Shown in pieces: positions 9,107 to 18,795 of a DNA stretch of 45,273 bases; positions within the stretch are counted from its first letter, which is position 1, and each line of letters begins with the position of its first letter. Origin of the DNA: Geobacteraceae bacterium (lineage in GTDB: Bacteria; Desulfobacterota; Desulfuromonadia; Geobacterales; DSM-12255); the NCBI GenBank assembly GCA_013377075.1, contig JACABD010000031.1, forward strand, positions 1 to 45,273. Direction: 5' to 3'. Below the pieces are notes generated by a model. It was not told where the DNA came from, made no database searches, and worked only from the letters and a program-made list of their open reading frames with translations. Position numbers and translations under genes: made by a program.

Positions 9107-10420
9107 ATGATCAGAAAAATATGTGAGTTTAAACAGATAGTAAAACAATATTCTTTACTCTCCATCGTTTTGCTGGTTACTTTCATGGCAGCCATAAGTA
9201 TTGTCATGATCTACTACCTGCCGCTAAACTCTCCTCCTATTCGTTCCGATGGCGTCGGCTACTACCTCTACCTTCCCGCAACTTTCATTTATAATGATTT
9301 GAGTTTGCATCGAATTGCCAACGAAATATTTGGTGGTGCAATCCCCGATTGGACAGGAGCATCGTTATCGGAAGGGGCCAATAACTACCTGATCAAATAC
9401 CCAGCCGGAACTGCACTGTTGATGATGCCGTTTTTCTTCATTGCATGCGTGATTGCCTATCTAAGCGGTATTCCTGTTGATGGATTCAACTGGCCCTTCC
9501 AATGCATGGCTGCTTTTTCGGGACTGTTTTACTGCATTGCCGGAATAGCAGCCCTACACAAAGTACTCGAAAGGCATTTCAGGCAAAGCACCATTGCTTT
9601 TGTTATTCTGGTACTGGTATTTGGAACGAACCTGTTTCACTACGCCACCTATGACAATATTTTCAGCCATACTTACTCGTTTTTCCTGTTTTCAGCATTT
9701 CTCTACTGCATACAGTTTGTTTATTCAACCAACAGCGTCAAATATTATGCTTGTGCCGGTCTGGTTGCTGGCTTAATAGTAATAACGCGACCGACAAATG
9801 CCTTGTGGTTAATATTCGGAATCTGTTACGGCATCAATTCATTGAGAGACGTGAAAGACAGACTGTCGCTCTGGTTCACCCAGAAAGCAAAGATCCTCAT
9901 TGCTGCAACTTTGTTTGCCAGCATTATTGCCCTGCAGCTGATCTATTGGAAAATTGTTACCGGCAATTTCATTGTTTACTCATATCGTGGCGAATATTTC
10001 AATTTTGCACATCCTGCAATATTCAATGTTTTGTTCAGCGTTCGCAAGGGGCTGTTCTTCTGGTCTCCAATATTATTAACCGTGTTTCCAGGTATATATT
10101 TCACCCGAGTCAAGACTCGCGAATTTTTTATTCCAGTAGTACTATTTTTACCAATAAACATTTTTGTCATATCATCCTGGTATTGCTGGTATTATGGAGG
10201 TTCATTCGGACATCGGGCGTTTACTGAATCGTTGCCGCTTTTTGCGATCTGCTTCTGCTCCCTTTACGAAGGGTTGCAATCTTTATTGTATAAAAAAATT
10301 CTGGTCATTTTCTCGTTGTTTTGCGTAGCACTATCCATATGGCTAATGATCAAGTATTGGACTGGCATAATTCCATTTGACGAGACTACCTGGGAAATCT
10401 TTACAGCCGCCTTCTTCTGA
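9107..10420 (+). CDS. Polytopic membrane protein, probable GT-C-like glycosyltransferase
   Basis: A 437-residue protein with about ten to eleven hydrophobic segments and almost no soluble C-terminal domain. After the first membrane segment comes PPIRSDGVGYYLYLPATFIY (D48), similar in place to the acidic loop of GT-C enzymes. A later GANNYLIKYPAGTALLMMPFFF stretch is also typical of GT39-like proteins. It starts at ATG 9107 with a weak AGGA box. It opens the plus-strand operon that also carries acidic-sugar synthesis genes. It is shorter than most GT39 proteins, so a Wzy-type polymerase is a conceivable alternative, although I see no Wzy signature. Confidence 0.6.
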   Translation: MIRKICEFKQIVKQYSLLSIVLLVTFMAAISIVMIYYLPLNSPPIRSDGVGYYLYLPATFIYNDLSLHRIANEIFGGAIPDWTGASLSEGANNYLIKYPAGTALLMMPFFFIACVIAYLSGIPVDGFNWPFQCMAAFSGLFYCIAGIAALHKVLERHFRQSTIAFVILVLVFGTNLFHYATYDNIFSHTYSFFLFSAFLYCIQFVYSTNSVKYYACAGLVAGLIVITRPTNALWLIFGICYGINSLRDVKDRLSLWFTQKAKILIAATLFASIIALQLIYWKIVTGNFIVYSYRGEYFNFAHPAIFNVLFSVRKGLFFWSPILLTVFPGIYFTRVKTREFFIPVVLFLPINIFVISSWYCWYYGGSFGHRAFTESLPLFAICFCSLYEGLQSLLYKKILVIFSLFCVALSIWLMIKYWTGIIPFDETTWEIFTAAFF

Positions 10421-10515
10421 ACCGCGGGGTCTCGCAACCGAACTCGAAGTTGAAACTGCCGCAAAAGCAAAGCTGTATAAGACGTCAGGCCGTTATTTAT
10501 CAATCAAACTCAAAT

Positions 10516-11596
10516 ATGTCCGGAGCAGACAATCATTACAGGAATATTCACATACGACTTTTTCCCGTTCATCGGCGGCATAGGCCGGCTTGTCCATACC
10601 ATTTACACCGTTCTGCAGAACGAGGACACCCTGTTCTTCTCCGCTGCTGACAATTCCCTGCCCCGTCACATCCGTATGACATCGTTTTTAATTCGCCATT
10701 TCAGACAGCTTGGACTAACAGTTTGGCTTTATCTGAATATAGAAGAGCTTATTAAAATACATCATCTGAACAGAATCAACATTCACACCGGACCTGGAGG
10801 ACTTTTCCTCACCCGGTCATTATCGATTCCGGTAATTGTCACTTCGCATCACACCTACTGGCAGCAATCTCATTACATTCGTTCTCAATTCTGGAAACGT
10901 CTCTTCATTCCGATCGAAAAAAAAACCTACCAGATAGCCTCCAGGATTATCTGTGTCTCTCATGACACAAAGCGTATACTCGTCGACCATTATGGCATAT
11001 CAGCAGAGAAAATTACGGTCATCCATAACGCCGTGGATACCGGCAGATTCAAACCACTCAACAAGGACAAGGATAGACATTCTCTTCTGTACGTTGGACG
11101 AGTCGACAAACGTAAAGGGGTTGAATTCCTCATCAGGAGCATGCCCCTGGCCCTGCAACAGGTACCAGATGCAATGCTGCTCGTTGCCGGTAAGGGAACT
11201 CATCTTGATAAAATGAAGTCCCTGACAATCCAGCTGGAACTTGAACAAAATATCACTTTTCTGGGTTATGTCCCGGATGACCAGTTGAATTCTTTGTACA
11301 ACCAGACACAATGCGTTGTAGTCCCCTCAATGTTCGAGGGATTTGGCCTCACCGTTATCGAGGCAATAGCCGCTGGTACCAGAGTTATCGGAACTGATGC
11401 AGATGGCATCAGGGAGACTCTAGCGAGTACGGATTTCGGCAGACTGGTTCCTTACGGTGATCATCACGCCCTTGCCGAAGCCATAGTCGCTGAATTAAAA
11501 GAGCCGAAGAGCGCCAAGCTGATTGATCCAGAGTATCAACTTGATCATTTTCGTACCCGATATCTGGACGCCTTATCAGCACCCAGTGTATCGTGA
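10516..11596 (+). CDS. Glycosyltransferase family 4, N-terminus out of frame with any start codon
   Basis: The first in-frame ATG is at 10676, giving 306 residues, but this would cut off the GT4 N-terminus. The same frame is open back to 10481 and encodes TIITGIFTYDFFPFIGGIGR, a textbook GT4 start with its glycine loop, yet contains no ATG, GTG or TTG there. An ATG at 10516 is in another frame. Removing one A from GACAATC just after it would read MSGADIITGIFTYDFF. So either a one-base frameshift (mutation or sequencing error) or non-canonical initiation is involved. The donor domain is complete: SLLYVGRVDKRKGVEFLI, then FEGFGLTVIEAIAAGTRVI with the EX7E motif. It is followed 48 bases later by an epimerase gene. 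Function as a GT4 is clear; activity is uncertain. Confidence 0.65.
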
Positions 11597-11644
11597 CAAA
11601 GCAAAAAGATAATCAGAAAAGTCAGACAAAAGGCACGGTGATTC

Positions 11645-12616
11645 ATGAAAATACTGATTACAGGCGGAGCAGGATTTATCGGCAGCCATCTGGCGGAAAA
11701 TCTTCTAAACCGAGGCGACAGCGTAAGCGTACTGGACGATTTAAGCACAGGCTCTTTTGAGAACATCCGACATCTGACCCATCATCCCGGATTTTCTTTT
11801 GCCATCGACAAAATTGAAAATTCTATGGTTCTGGACAGACTGGCATCTGCTGCAGACTCAATTGTTCATTTGGCAGCGGCAGTTGGTGTTCAACTGATTG
11901 TCGACAGGCCTACCGAAACCATCGAAACCAACATTCTCGGAACCTCCGCCGTGTTGAGTGCAGCCAGAAGATACCGTTGCAGAACAATTGTTGCCAGCAC
12001 CAGCGAAGTCTATGGTAAAAGCGAGCAGGTGCCGTATAGCGAAAATCAGGATCTGGTACTTGGATCAAGCTCAAAGTCCAGGTGGTGTTATGCAGCCAGC
12101 AAATTGATTGATGAGTTCCTGTCTCTGGCGCTATATGATGAATACCAGCTGCCGGTAACTGTCATCAGGCTGTTTAATACCGTTGGGCCAAGACAAACAG
12201 GCCGTTATGGGATGGTGTTGCCACGTTTTGTTAATTGGGCTTTACGCGGTGAGCCTCTTTTGCTCTATGGGTCTGGACAGCAGTCGAGATGTTTTTGTCA
12301 TGTCAGGGACGTTGTTAACGCCATAACAGGGTTCGTAGACAAGCCCTCCAAAACTGCAGGACAAATCTATAATGTAGGAAACAACTCCGAGATAACCATT
12401 GAAAACCTGGCAAAAAGAGTGATTCAACTATCAGGCAGTAAATCCATAATAAAGTATATTCCTTATGAAGAAGCCTATGGAGCTGGCTTTGAGGACATGA
12501 AACGAAGAATCCCTGCTATCGATAAAATCACCCGAACATTGGATTGGGCGCCAATTCATTCTCTTGATGAATGTATCGCTGATATTATAGAATTTGAAAA
12601 GAATGCATTATTGTGA
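11645..12616 (+). CDS. NAD-dependent epimerase/dehydratase (extended SDR)
   Basis: A 323-residue extended short-chain dehydrogenase. The Rossmann NAD-binding motif GGAGFIGSHL is at residues 7-16, the catalytic serine region is STSEVYGK, and YAASK supplies the Tyr-Lys pair. RLFNTVGPRQTGRYGMVLPRF and the GSGQQSRCFCHVRDVV stretch are typical of sugar-nucleotide epimerases and dehydratases of the GalE/RmlB superfamily. It acts on an NDP-sugar in the cytoplasm; whether it epimerises, dehydrates or decarboxylates cannot be decided. It starts at ATG 11645 after GGTGA. The next gene is the UDP-HexNAc dehydrogenase, so uronic acid or aminosugar metabolism is likely. Confidence 0.85.
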   Translation: MKILITGGAGFIGSHLAENLLNRGDSVSVLDDLSTGSFENIRHLTHHPGFSFAIDKIENSMVLDRLASAADSIVHLAAAVGVQLIVDRPTETIETNILGTSAVLSAARRYRCRTIVASTSEVYGKSEQVPYSENQDLVLGSSSKSRWCYAASKLIDEFLSLALYDEYQLPVTVIRLFNTVGPRQTGRYGMVLPRFVNWALRGEPLLLYGSGQQSRCFCHVRDVVNAITGFVDKPSKTAGQIYNVGNNSEITIENLAKRVIQLSGSKSIIKYIPYEEAYGAGFEDMKRRIPAIDKITRTLDWAPIHSLDECIADIIEFEKNALL

Positions 12617-12683
12617 TCTTTAATTGCCAGAGCAATAAATTCCGACTAATTCAAACAGGGAAGATACAACATCCGGAGATTGC

Positions 12684-13970
12684 ATGAAGGCAAATAGAAC
12701 CATATCGGTCATCGGCCTGGGCTACGTTGGGTTGCCGGTTGCCATGGCCTTTGGCAAGGTCTGCAAAACCATAGGATTTGACATCAATCCTGTCCGTATT
12801 CATGAGCTGAAAAACCTTCACGACCGCACCGGCGAGATTTCTCAGAAAGATCTGCAGGACGCCAACATTCTTTTTTCAGACAGTATTGAAGCTCTGGTGA
12901 AAGCCGATTTCCATATCGTTGCTGTGCCAACACCCGTTGACGCTGCAAACCAACCGGACCTCTCCCTCATGAAAAAAGCGTCCGAAACAGTCGGTAAGGC
13001 CCTTAAGAAAGGGGACATTGTTGTCTTTGAATCAACGGTATATCCCGGAGCTACCGAGGAAGTGTGTGTCCCCGTGCTGGAACGGATTTCCGGACTAAGA
13101 TGCGGCATCGATTTCAAGGTCGGTTACAGCCCGGAACGAATCAACCCTGGCGACAAGGAGCATACCTTCCCCAATATTATAAAAGTGGTATCGGCTCTAG
13201 ATGCCGAAACGCTGGAAATCATCGCCCAGGTTTATGGATCAGTTGTGACCGCAGGGGTGTATCGGGTCAAATCAATCAAGATCGCTGAGGCTGCAAAGGT
13301 CATTGAGAATACCCAGCGAGACCTTAACATTGCCCTGATGAACGAGCTTGCGTTGATCTTTGATCGCATGGGAATAGATACCAACGAGGTTTTGGATGCT
13401 GCAGGCACCAAATGGAATTTCCTTAAATTCAAACCGGGACTCGTTGGTGGACATTGCATAGGCGTTGACCCGTACTACCTTACTCACAAGGCGGAACAGA
13501 TCGGTTATATTCCTCAGGTAATACTGGCTGGGCGCCGCATCAACAACGGGATGGGAAAGTTTGTCGCACAGCGGGCTGTCAAGGAGATGATTCAAGCCGG
13601 ACATCATATTCTGGGCAGCACCGTCACCCTTCTTGGACTTACCTATAAAGAGGACTGTCCTGATGTACGCAATACAAGAGTGGTCGATATTATTACAGAA
13701 TTGCTGGACTATGGAGTCAATGTGCAAGTGCACGACCCCCATGCCGATCCTGCCGATGCTATGTATGAGTACGGCATTTCGCTTATCTCCGTCGATCAAT
13801 TGAAGCCCGCTGCTGCTGTCATAGTGGCAGTCGCCCATCAGTTATACCGAGACTGGCCGGTTATTAATCTACTCCGACTGCTGGGCAGAAATCCCGTTTT
13901 AATCGATGTGAAGGGCATATACAATAAAGCTGAAGCAGAAAGCGCAGGAATGCGAGTCTGGCGATTATAG
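12684..13970 (+). CDS. tviB: UDP-N-acetyl-hexosamine 6-dehydrogenase (TviB/WbpA-like)
   Basis: Oxidises C6 of a UDP-N-acetylhexosamine (GlcNAc or GalNAc) twice with NAD to give the uronic acid form. The NAD site is IGLGYVGLPVA near residues 10-20. The conserved VPTPVD segment, the ESTVYPGATEEVC stretch and VGYSPERINPGDKEH follow. The catalytic cysteine is C258 in GGHCIGVDPYYL. Length 428 matches TviB/WbpA, and the ERINPGD motif separates it from plain UDP-glucose dehydrogenase. Start ATG 12684 follows GGAG at six bases. The neighbouring 4-epimerase is the usual partner (TviC), as in Vi antigen and B-band O-antigen loci. The exact sugar isomer is inferred. Confidence 0.9.
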   Translation: MKANRTISVIGLGYVGLPVAMAFGKVCKTIGFDINPVRIHELKNLHDRTGEISQKDLQDANILFSDSIEALVKADFHIVAVPTPVDAANQPDLSLMKKASETVGKALKKGDIVVFESTVYPGATEEVCVPVLERISGLRCGIDFKVGYSPERINPGDKEHTFPNIIKVVSALDAETLEIIAQVYGSVVTAGVYRVKSIKIAEAAKVIENTQRDLNIALMNELALIFDRMGIDTNEVLDAAGTKWNFLKFKPGLVGGHCIGVDPYYLTHKAEQIGYIPQVILAGRRINNGMGKFVAQRAVKEMIQAGHHILGSTVTLLGLTYKEDCPDVRNTRVVDIITELLDYGVNVQVHDPHADPADAMYEYGISLISVDQLKPAAAVIVAVAHQLYRDWPVINLLRLLGRNPVLIDVKGIYNKAEAESAGMRVWRL

Positions 13971-13985
13971 AGATCCGGAGAGAAC

Positions 13986-15032
13986 TTGGACCGATATAGC
14001 AAAACAAGAGATCTATTACAGGCAGAACCGAAAAAATGGCTGATTACCGGAGTTGCCGGATTTATCGGCTCTAACCTTCTGGAATCCCTTCTAAAGCTTG
14101 ACCAGCTTGTCGTGGGTATCGATAACTTTTCTACCGGTAATCCCGATAACTTGGCTGAAGTCCGGGAGTTGCTCAGCGTGCAGCAGTGGAACAAGTTCGC
14201 TTTTATCGAGGGTGACATCCGAAATCTTCCCGACTGTCAGAGGGGGTGCCAGGGGGCAGATTTCGTACTGCATCATGCCGCACTCGGGTCAGTGCCTCGC
14301 TCCATTGAGGATCCGATTGCCAATAATGACAACAATGTGACCGGCACCCTGAATATGTTGGTCGCAGCGCGGGACCAGAAAGTGAAGCGGATGATTTACG
14401 CCGCCAGCAGCTCCACTTACGGTGATCATCCGGGACTTCCCAAGATAGAAGAGCAGATTGGCAGGCCGTTATCCCCCTACGCTGTTTCCAAATACGTGAA
14501 TGAACTTTACGCCGATCTGTTTGCCCGAACGTACAGGCTGGAAACAGTCGGCCTGCGCTATTTCAATGTTTTCGGCGCGCGGCAGGACCCTAAGGGGGCG
14601 TATGCTGCAGTGATACCAAAGTGGATTGCGGCCATGATCAAGGGTGAGCCTGTTTACATCAATGGTACCGGTGAAACAAGTCGCGACTTCTGTTATGTGG
14701 AGAATGTGGTCCAGATGAATCTGTTGGCGGCAACTTCAGTACTACAAGATAATGTCAATCAGGTGTACAATACTGCACTCAACCGCAGCACTTCGCTGAA
14801 TGAGCTCTTTTTCATGCTCCGGGAGCGACTGCTGCCTCATTATCCCCACCTGGAAAACTGTCAGCCGGTACACAGGGAATTCAGAACCGGAGACGTTCTC
14901 CATTCACAGGCGGATATCAGCAAGGCAGAGCATTTGTTAGGTTATTCGCCGACCCACACCATTGACCTGGGTCTCGATGCTGCTTTGGGATGGTACATAC
15001 GGGAACACAGCATGAATAATAGCCATAGATGA
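13986..15032 (+). CDS. tviC: UDP-HexNAc/HexNAcA 4-epimerase (TviC/WbpP-like)
   Basis: Inverts C4 of UDP-N-acetylhexosamine or its uronic acid. The 348-residue protein carries [12 protein letters not shown] (NAD binding, about residues 22-33), [28 protein letters not shown] and [10 protein letters not shown] with the catalytic Tyr and Lys. [23 protein letters not shown] is the signature of the WbpP/TviC/WbgU subgroup. The best start is TTG 13986 with a GGAG box seven bases before it; no ATG fits this N-terminus. It follows the dehydrogenase by 15 bases and its stop overlaps the next start (ATGA). With TviB it would supply UDP-GalNAcA or UDP-GlcNAcA. Confidence 0.88.
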   Translation: MDRYSKTRDLLQAEPKKWLITGVAGFIGSNLLESLLKLDQLVVGIDNFSTGNPDNLAEVRELLSVQQWNKFAFIEGDIRNLPDCQRGCQGADFVLHHAALGSVPRSIEDPIANNDNNVTGTLNMLVAARDQKVKRMIYAASSSTYGDHPGLPKIEEQIGRPLSPYAVSKYVNELYADLFARTYRLETVGLRYFNVFGARQDPKGAYAAVIPKWIAAMIKGEPVYINGTGETSRDFCYVENVVQMNLLAATSVLQDNVNQVYNTALNRSTSLNELFFMLRERLLPHYPHLENCQPVHREFRTGDVLHSQADISKAEHLLGYSPTHTIDLGLDAALGWYIREHSMNNSHR

Positions 15033-16210
15033 AGATCCTGCTGATAAACGATTTTATTGAAAAAGTTGGCGGCGCCGAGCAGGTTGTCTATTCGACAATG
15101 AACATTTTGCAAGCCCACGGTCATGATACTTTATTGTATGCACCAACCATAAACTCCAGGTCCATACCTGCCAGCGTTTTCAGCTTCAGGCATTACCGGG
15201 CCATACGGAGACTGATTCAGGAATTCAAACCCGATATCGTGCATGCCCACGGGATCTATCGAAATGTCTCTCCATCAGTGTTATTGGCAGCCAGAAGTTT
15301 CAGGGTGCCGATCGTCATGACCCTGCATGATTTTCATCTTGTATGCCCCAAGACTTCTCTGGTTGATGGCCGGCACCTCAACTGCGAAACCGGTTTCGGG
15401 TATCACTGCCTGCTGCTGAATTGTTATCCCCGGATCCGTTTCAGCCGGATATATCAGTGTTTGAAAATGATAAAGCTATCCTTGCATCGCGCCATTATCC
15501 GGAGCACAGTTCATCAATTTCTTCCTCCGTCCTTTAGTCTCATGAATTGGACAAAAAAGAATTTCGATTCTGAAAATGTCACCCTTCTTCCATACCTGCT
15601 GATGACCGAGCATGAACCTTCTCCTCAGCCTCCCCGTACCAGAACGTTGCTCTATATCGGCCATCTTACGGAACAAAAAGGGGTCGATGTTCTGCTCCGG
15701 GCAATTGCCAAAACGAGCCAGATTATTCCCGACATCAGCCTGAAAATCGTAGGTGCCGGGGACTGCGAACGTATGCTGAAAGAGCTGGCCGCAAGCCTGA
15801 AAATTACCGGCAATATCACCTTTGTCGGCAATCTCGCTAATGAACAGGTAATTCATGAATATGATGATGCTTACTGTGTCATCATCCCGAGCAAATATGT
15901 CGAAAACTTGTCAGTCGTCGGTTTAGAGGCCATTGCAAAGGGTAAAGTCGTTATTGCCAGCAGGATTGGTGGACTGCCTGACATCGTGGATCACAACGAA
16001 ACCGGTTTTCTTGTTCGCCCCGGCGACCCGGATGACCTAGCGGAAAAGATCATTTATGTCATGCAGCATCCGGCCATCCTCCCCGATATGGGGAGACGCG
16101 CTCATGCCAAGTTTTTGCGTACATTCTCGAAACAGGCGTATTATCGGACTGTTATATCGGTATACGACAGGATTATCCATGAAGCCCGCAATAGTAACGC
16201 TCAGCTTTGA
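15029..16210 (+). CDS. Glycosyltransferase family 4 (GT-B)
   Basis: A 393-residue GT4 enzyme. The N-terminal acceptor domain begins [20 protein letters not shown], with [11 protein letters not shown] and [15 protein letters not shown] typical of the subgroup. The C-terminal donor domain opens with [17 protein letters not shown] near residue 210 and contains [21 protein letters not shown] with the conserved glutamates. A cysteine-rich insert ([14 protein letters not shown], about residues 130-145) is also common in this subgroup. The start overlaps the stop of the 4-epimerase gene and its 3' end overlaps the deacetylase gene by 32 bases. It would add one sugar to the glycan in the cytoplasm. 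Confidence 0.87.
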   Translation: MKILLINDFIEKVGGAEQVVYSTMNILQAHGHDTLLYAPTINSRSIPASVFSFRHYRAIRRLIQEFKPDIVHAHGIYRNVSPSVLLAARSFRVPIVMTLHDFHLVCPKTSLVDGRHLNCETGFGYHCLLLNCYPRIRFSRIYQCLKMIKLSLHRAIIRSTVHQFLPPSFSLMNWTKKNFDSENVTLLPYLLMTEHEPSPQPPRTRTLLYIGHLTEQKGVDVLLRAIAKTSQIIPDISLKIVGAGDCERMLKELAASLKITGNITFVGNLANEQVIHEYDDAYCVIIPSKYVENLSVVGLEAIAKGKVVIASRIGGLPDIVDHNETGFLVRPGDPDDLAEKIIYVMQHPAILPDMGRRAHAKFLRTFSKQAYYRTVISVYDRIIHEARNSNAQL

Positions 16211-16913
16211 TGATGGTGCTCCGGAAGATCTCGAAATTGCCACTTTACTGAAGAAGCATGAGCTAGCGGCAACTTTCTACGTCCCGGTCACAAATGTCGA
16301 AGGGAGACCGACCCTCTCCCCGGTGCAGATCGTTCTGCTCAGTGAAATGGGTTTCGAGATCGGCGCCCACGGTTATCATCACCAATATCTGGACCGGATC
16401 CCTGCTACCGACGTCTATGAAGAGATAAAAAGCGGTAAAGATCAACTGGAACAGATACTTGGACAAGCAGTCACCTCTTTTTGTTATCCCGGAGGGAAAA
16501 CGCCTGTCGTTGCCGTCAACGCAGTGCGTCAACTGGGGTTCCGCTACGCCAGGACCGTTCGCGAATGCCGCTTCTCGGTGGACGATCCGTTGCTGGCCCC
16601 AACGACGAACCCCATCGGCTGGCACTGTCGCAGACATTATGTCAAGGAAGCGCTGCTGAGCGGTAATGCCCGCTACTGTACATATTTTCTCAAGCATCGG
16701 CTGTGGGCCATGGACTGGCTGGACTATTCACTGGCCAACCTTGAGTATGCCGTCATGACCGGCGGGATCTGTCATTTCTGGGGCCATGCCTTTGAAATAG
16801 ACCGGAATAACGAATGGGAACGGCTGGAAAGGCTTTTATTACAGATTGAAACCATGCAGAATCAGGGGCAGGTTGTGACGCGGGTTAATTCCGGGAGTTT
16901 CCATGGCGTCTGA
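16179..16913 (+). CDS. Polysaccharide deacetylase (NodB/CE4 family)
   Basis: The CE4 domain begins right after ATG 16179. MT1 is TLSFDDG with D11 and D12, and MT2 is GAHGYHH with H64 and H68, giving the usual Asp-His-His metal site. CYPGGKTPVVAVNAV is MT3. At 244 residues it is a plain single-domain CE4 protein without a signal peptide, so it probably works in the cytoplasm on a lipid-linked or nucleotide-linked sugar. The same frame is open further upstream (to 16056) but that part only overlaps the GT4 gene and adds no domain. It would remove N-acetyl groups from a HexNAc residue; the substrate is inferred. Confidence 0.87.
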   Translation: MKPAIVTLSFDDGAPEDLEIATLLKKHELAATFYVPVTNVEGRPTLSPVQIVLLSEMGFEIGAHGYHHQYLDRIPATDVYEEIKSGKDQLEQILGQAVTSFCYPGGKTPVVAVNAVRQLGFRYARTVRECRFSVDDPLLAPTTNPIGWHCRRHYVKEALLSGNARYCTYFLKHRLWAMDWLDYSLANLEYAVMTGGICHFWGHAFEIDRNNEWERLERLLLQIETMQNQGQVVTRVNSGSFHGV

Positions 16914-17574
16914 ATATAAATTCCAATCCAGGTTATTGGAACTGATCATTCTCGACCGGTTCCTTATCCGCAAAGAAATAAGATCCAGACAAACTCAGGT
17001 TTCAGGGGAACTGGCGGACATCGGCAGTGGTAGACAGCCATACCGTAACGAATTAAAAAACATCCGTAATTATGTCAGCATTGACAGGAAGAATGCGGAT
17101 ATCGTCCACGATTTGTCGGAATTCCCTTACCCGGTGTCAGCAGGAGCTTTTGACTGGGTCCTATGCACGCAGGTATTTGATGATTTCCCTGATCAGGCTG
17201 CGTTTGCAAGAGAACTGCACCGGATCCTGACCCCGAAAGGGGCCGTTATCCTCTCGGCATCTTTTGTCTGGGAGCTGCATGATCTCCCGGATGACTATGG
17301 CAGACCTTCACCGGAGAGTCTGCGGCTGTTATTGGAAAACAACGGTTTCGTGGTCGTTACCTTGGAATTACTAGGAAACAGCTGGGTCACCCTCGGGCAG
17401 GTGATAAACATCAACCTGCTGAACATAATGGAGAGGCGCTCCTGGTGGCTCAAAGCAATCTTCCCGTTGCTACTGCTCAATTCCCTGTTTTTTTACGGTC
17501 TCGGTTCGCTTTTGCCTTTCCGTCGCTTTGACAACCTGCCATTAGCACTCTTTCTGGTCGCCAGAAAAAAATAA
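16903..17574 (+). CDS. Class I SAM-dependent methyltransferase with C-terminal hydrophobic segment
   Basis: This 223-residue protein has motif I LADIGSGRQPYR near residues 38-48, an acidic loop at YVSIDRKNADIVHDL, and FDWVLCTQVFDDFPD plus LTPKGAVILSAS, the pattern of methyltransferase type 11 enzymes. Residues about 185-208 (AIFPLLLLNSLFFYGLGSLL) are strongly hydrophobic and may hold it at the membrane. It starts at ATG 16903 behind GGGAG and overlaps the deacetylase gene by 11 bases. Its last 33 bases overlap the convergent flippase gene. It probably methylates a sugar of the glycan; the target is unknown. Confidence 0.8.
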   Translation: MASEYKFQSRLLELIILDRFLIRKEIRSRQTQVSGELADIGSGRQPYRNELKNIRNYVSIDRKNADIVHDLSEFPYPVSAGAFDWVLCTQVFDDFPDQAAFARELHRILTPKGAVILSASFVWELHDLPDDYGRPSPESLRLLLENNGFVVVTLELLGNSWVTLGQVININLLNIMERRSWWLKAIFPLLLLNSLFFYGLGSLLPFRRFDNLPLALFLVARKK

Positions 17575-18795
17575 ACCGCGTAGCTTATTATCTTTGGCGA
17601 CCCAGGAAAAGATTATCAGTAGAAAAACTGCTTCGCCGACAAATGTGGCGATAGCCGCTCCCATAAATCCGATTCCCGGTATCAGGATAACTTCCACGAC
17701 AAGCAGAAGCACCAGAACCAGAAACTCCATCATAAGCCAGATTCTCTGGCGACCGGCAATCATAAGGGCAGATGAGAAATAACTGGCAACAAACGATAAT
17801 ATGCCGCTCCAGATCAGAAATGGCAGGGCAGAGGCCGCACTCGTATACTCCTGGCCGAACACCAGTCTGACAATTTCTTCAGGGAAAAAGCAAGTGATGA
17901 TACCAACAGGAACCAGTGAAACCAGGCTACAGAGGATTGACCTCTGCATCATACTCCGATAGCCGGCAAAGTCCCCATCAGCGTGTAAAGCAGCCAATTT
18001 CGGGAACATCGCCATATGAATAACCCGCAGAAGTTGAAAACCGAACAGTAATTTGTATGCGGCCTGGTAGAGTCCGACTTCCGCGAAGCCGCAAAAAGCG
18101 CTGATGAGCAGAAGATCTATCTGCCCATAAGCGGAAATACAGATAATCCCGAGAAACATCGGCCAGGATTCAATGAACAGAGGCCTTACTACGGCCAGGT
18201 TCAGTGAAATCTTAATCCTTCGGTCAAGCAATCGTATCGCCAGAATCAATCCCAGGGAGTACGCAACGATATACCCCATGAGAACGTGAACAAGTGAAAG
18301 CCTCAGCAGCACAGCACAGATGACCAGACCTATCAATATCAAAGCAGTTACGGCTTTAATGACGGCTTCAAACTGTGAACGGTCAGATGCCCGGAATGCT
18401 ATTCGCAGATAGTCGGTCATCCCCTCAAGGAGGATTGCAACTCCTGCAAGCATGGCAAGTATCCGTATACCTGGCGGCAGGAAGGCTCCTACTACAGACA
18501 TGATCAGGCATGCCGTCACTGAAAGTATTATTTTCAGGAAAATAGCGTCGTCGAAATATCGTGTCGCCTCGTTCCGGGTTTTCGCCAGTTCACGGAGAGT
18601 AATGTTTGCAAGTCCAAAATCAGCAACCATGGCGATGAGCGTCATTATTGAGAACACGAACCCGAAAACACCGTACTCTTCGACAGTGAAATGTCGCGCA
18701 AGAATGATTGTGATCACGAACAGGATACCCTTGTTGCTCCCTTCCGCAAGAAACAACCAGAGACTGTTCCGGGCAATCGTCGTTGTAACTGCCAT
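17542..18795 (-). CDS. Oligosaccharide flippase (Wzx/RfbX-type, MOP superfamily)
   Basis: A 417-residue protein with about 12 evenly spaced membrane segments and short loops. The N-terminus TTIARNSLWLFLAEGSNKGI followed by HFTVEEYGVFGFVFSI is characteristic of PF01943/PF13440 polysaccharide exporters. It would flip undecaprenyl-diphosphate-linked oligosaccharide to the periplasmic face. It is the only exporter candidate in the window; no ABC transporter, Wza or Wzc was seen. The start shares one base with the upstream radical SAM gene (TGATG), so they are coupled. Its 3' end overlaps the convergent methyltransferase gene. Confidence 0.87.
   Translation of the reverse strand: MAVTTTIARNSLWLFLAEGSNKGILFVITIILARHFTVEEYGVFGFVFSIMTLIAMVADFGLANITLRELAKTRNEATRYFDDAIFLKIILSVTACLIMSVVGAFLPPGIRILAMLAGVAILLEGMTDYLRIAFRASDRSQFEAVIKAVTALILIGLVICAVLLRLSLVHVLMGYIVAYSLGLILAIRLLDRRIKISLNLAVVRPLFIESWPMFLGIICISAYGQIDLLLISAFCGFAEVGLYQAAYKLLFGFQLLRVIHMAMFPKLAALHADGDFAGYRSMMQRSILCSLVSLVPVGIITCFFPEEIVRLVFGQEYTSAASALPFLIWSGILSFVASYFSSALMIAGRQRIWLMMEFLVLVLLLVVEVILIPGIGFMGAAIATFVGEAVFLLIIFSWVAKDNKLRGLFFSGDQKEC

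Noticed and set aside
13272-13838. Minus-strand open frame of 188 codons
   Set aside because: Antisense to the strongly conserved TviB-like gene; no recognisable domain.
16056-16178. Upstream extension of the deacetylase gene
   Set aside because: The added 41 residues lie wholly within the preceding GT4 gene and contain no CE4 motif; ATG 16179 starts exactly at the conserved strand.
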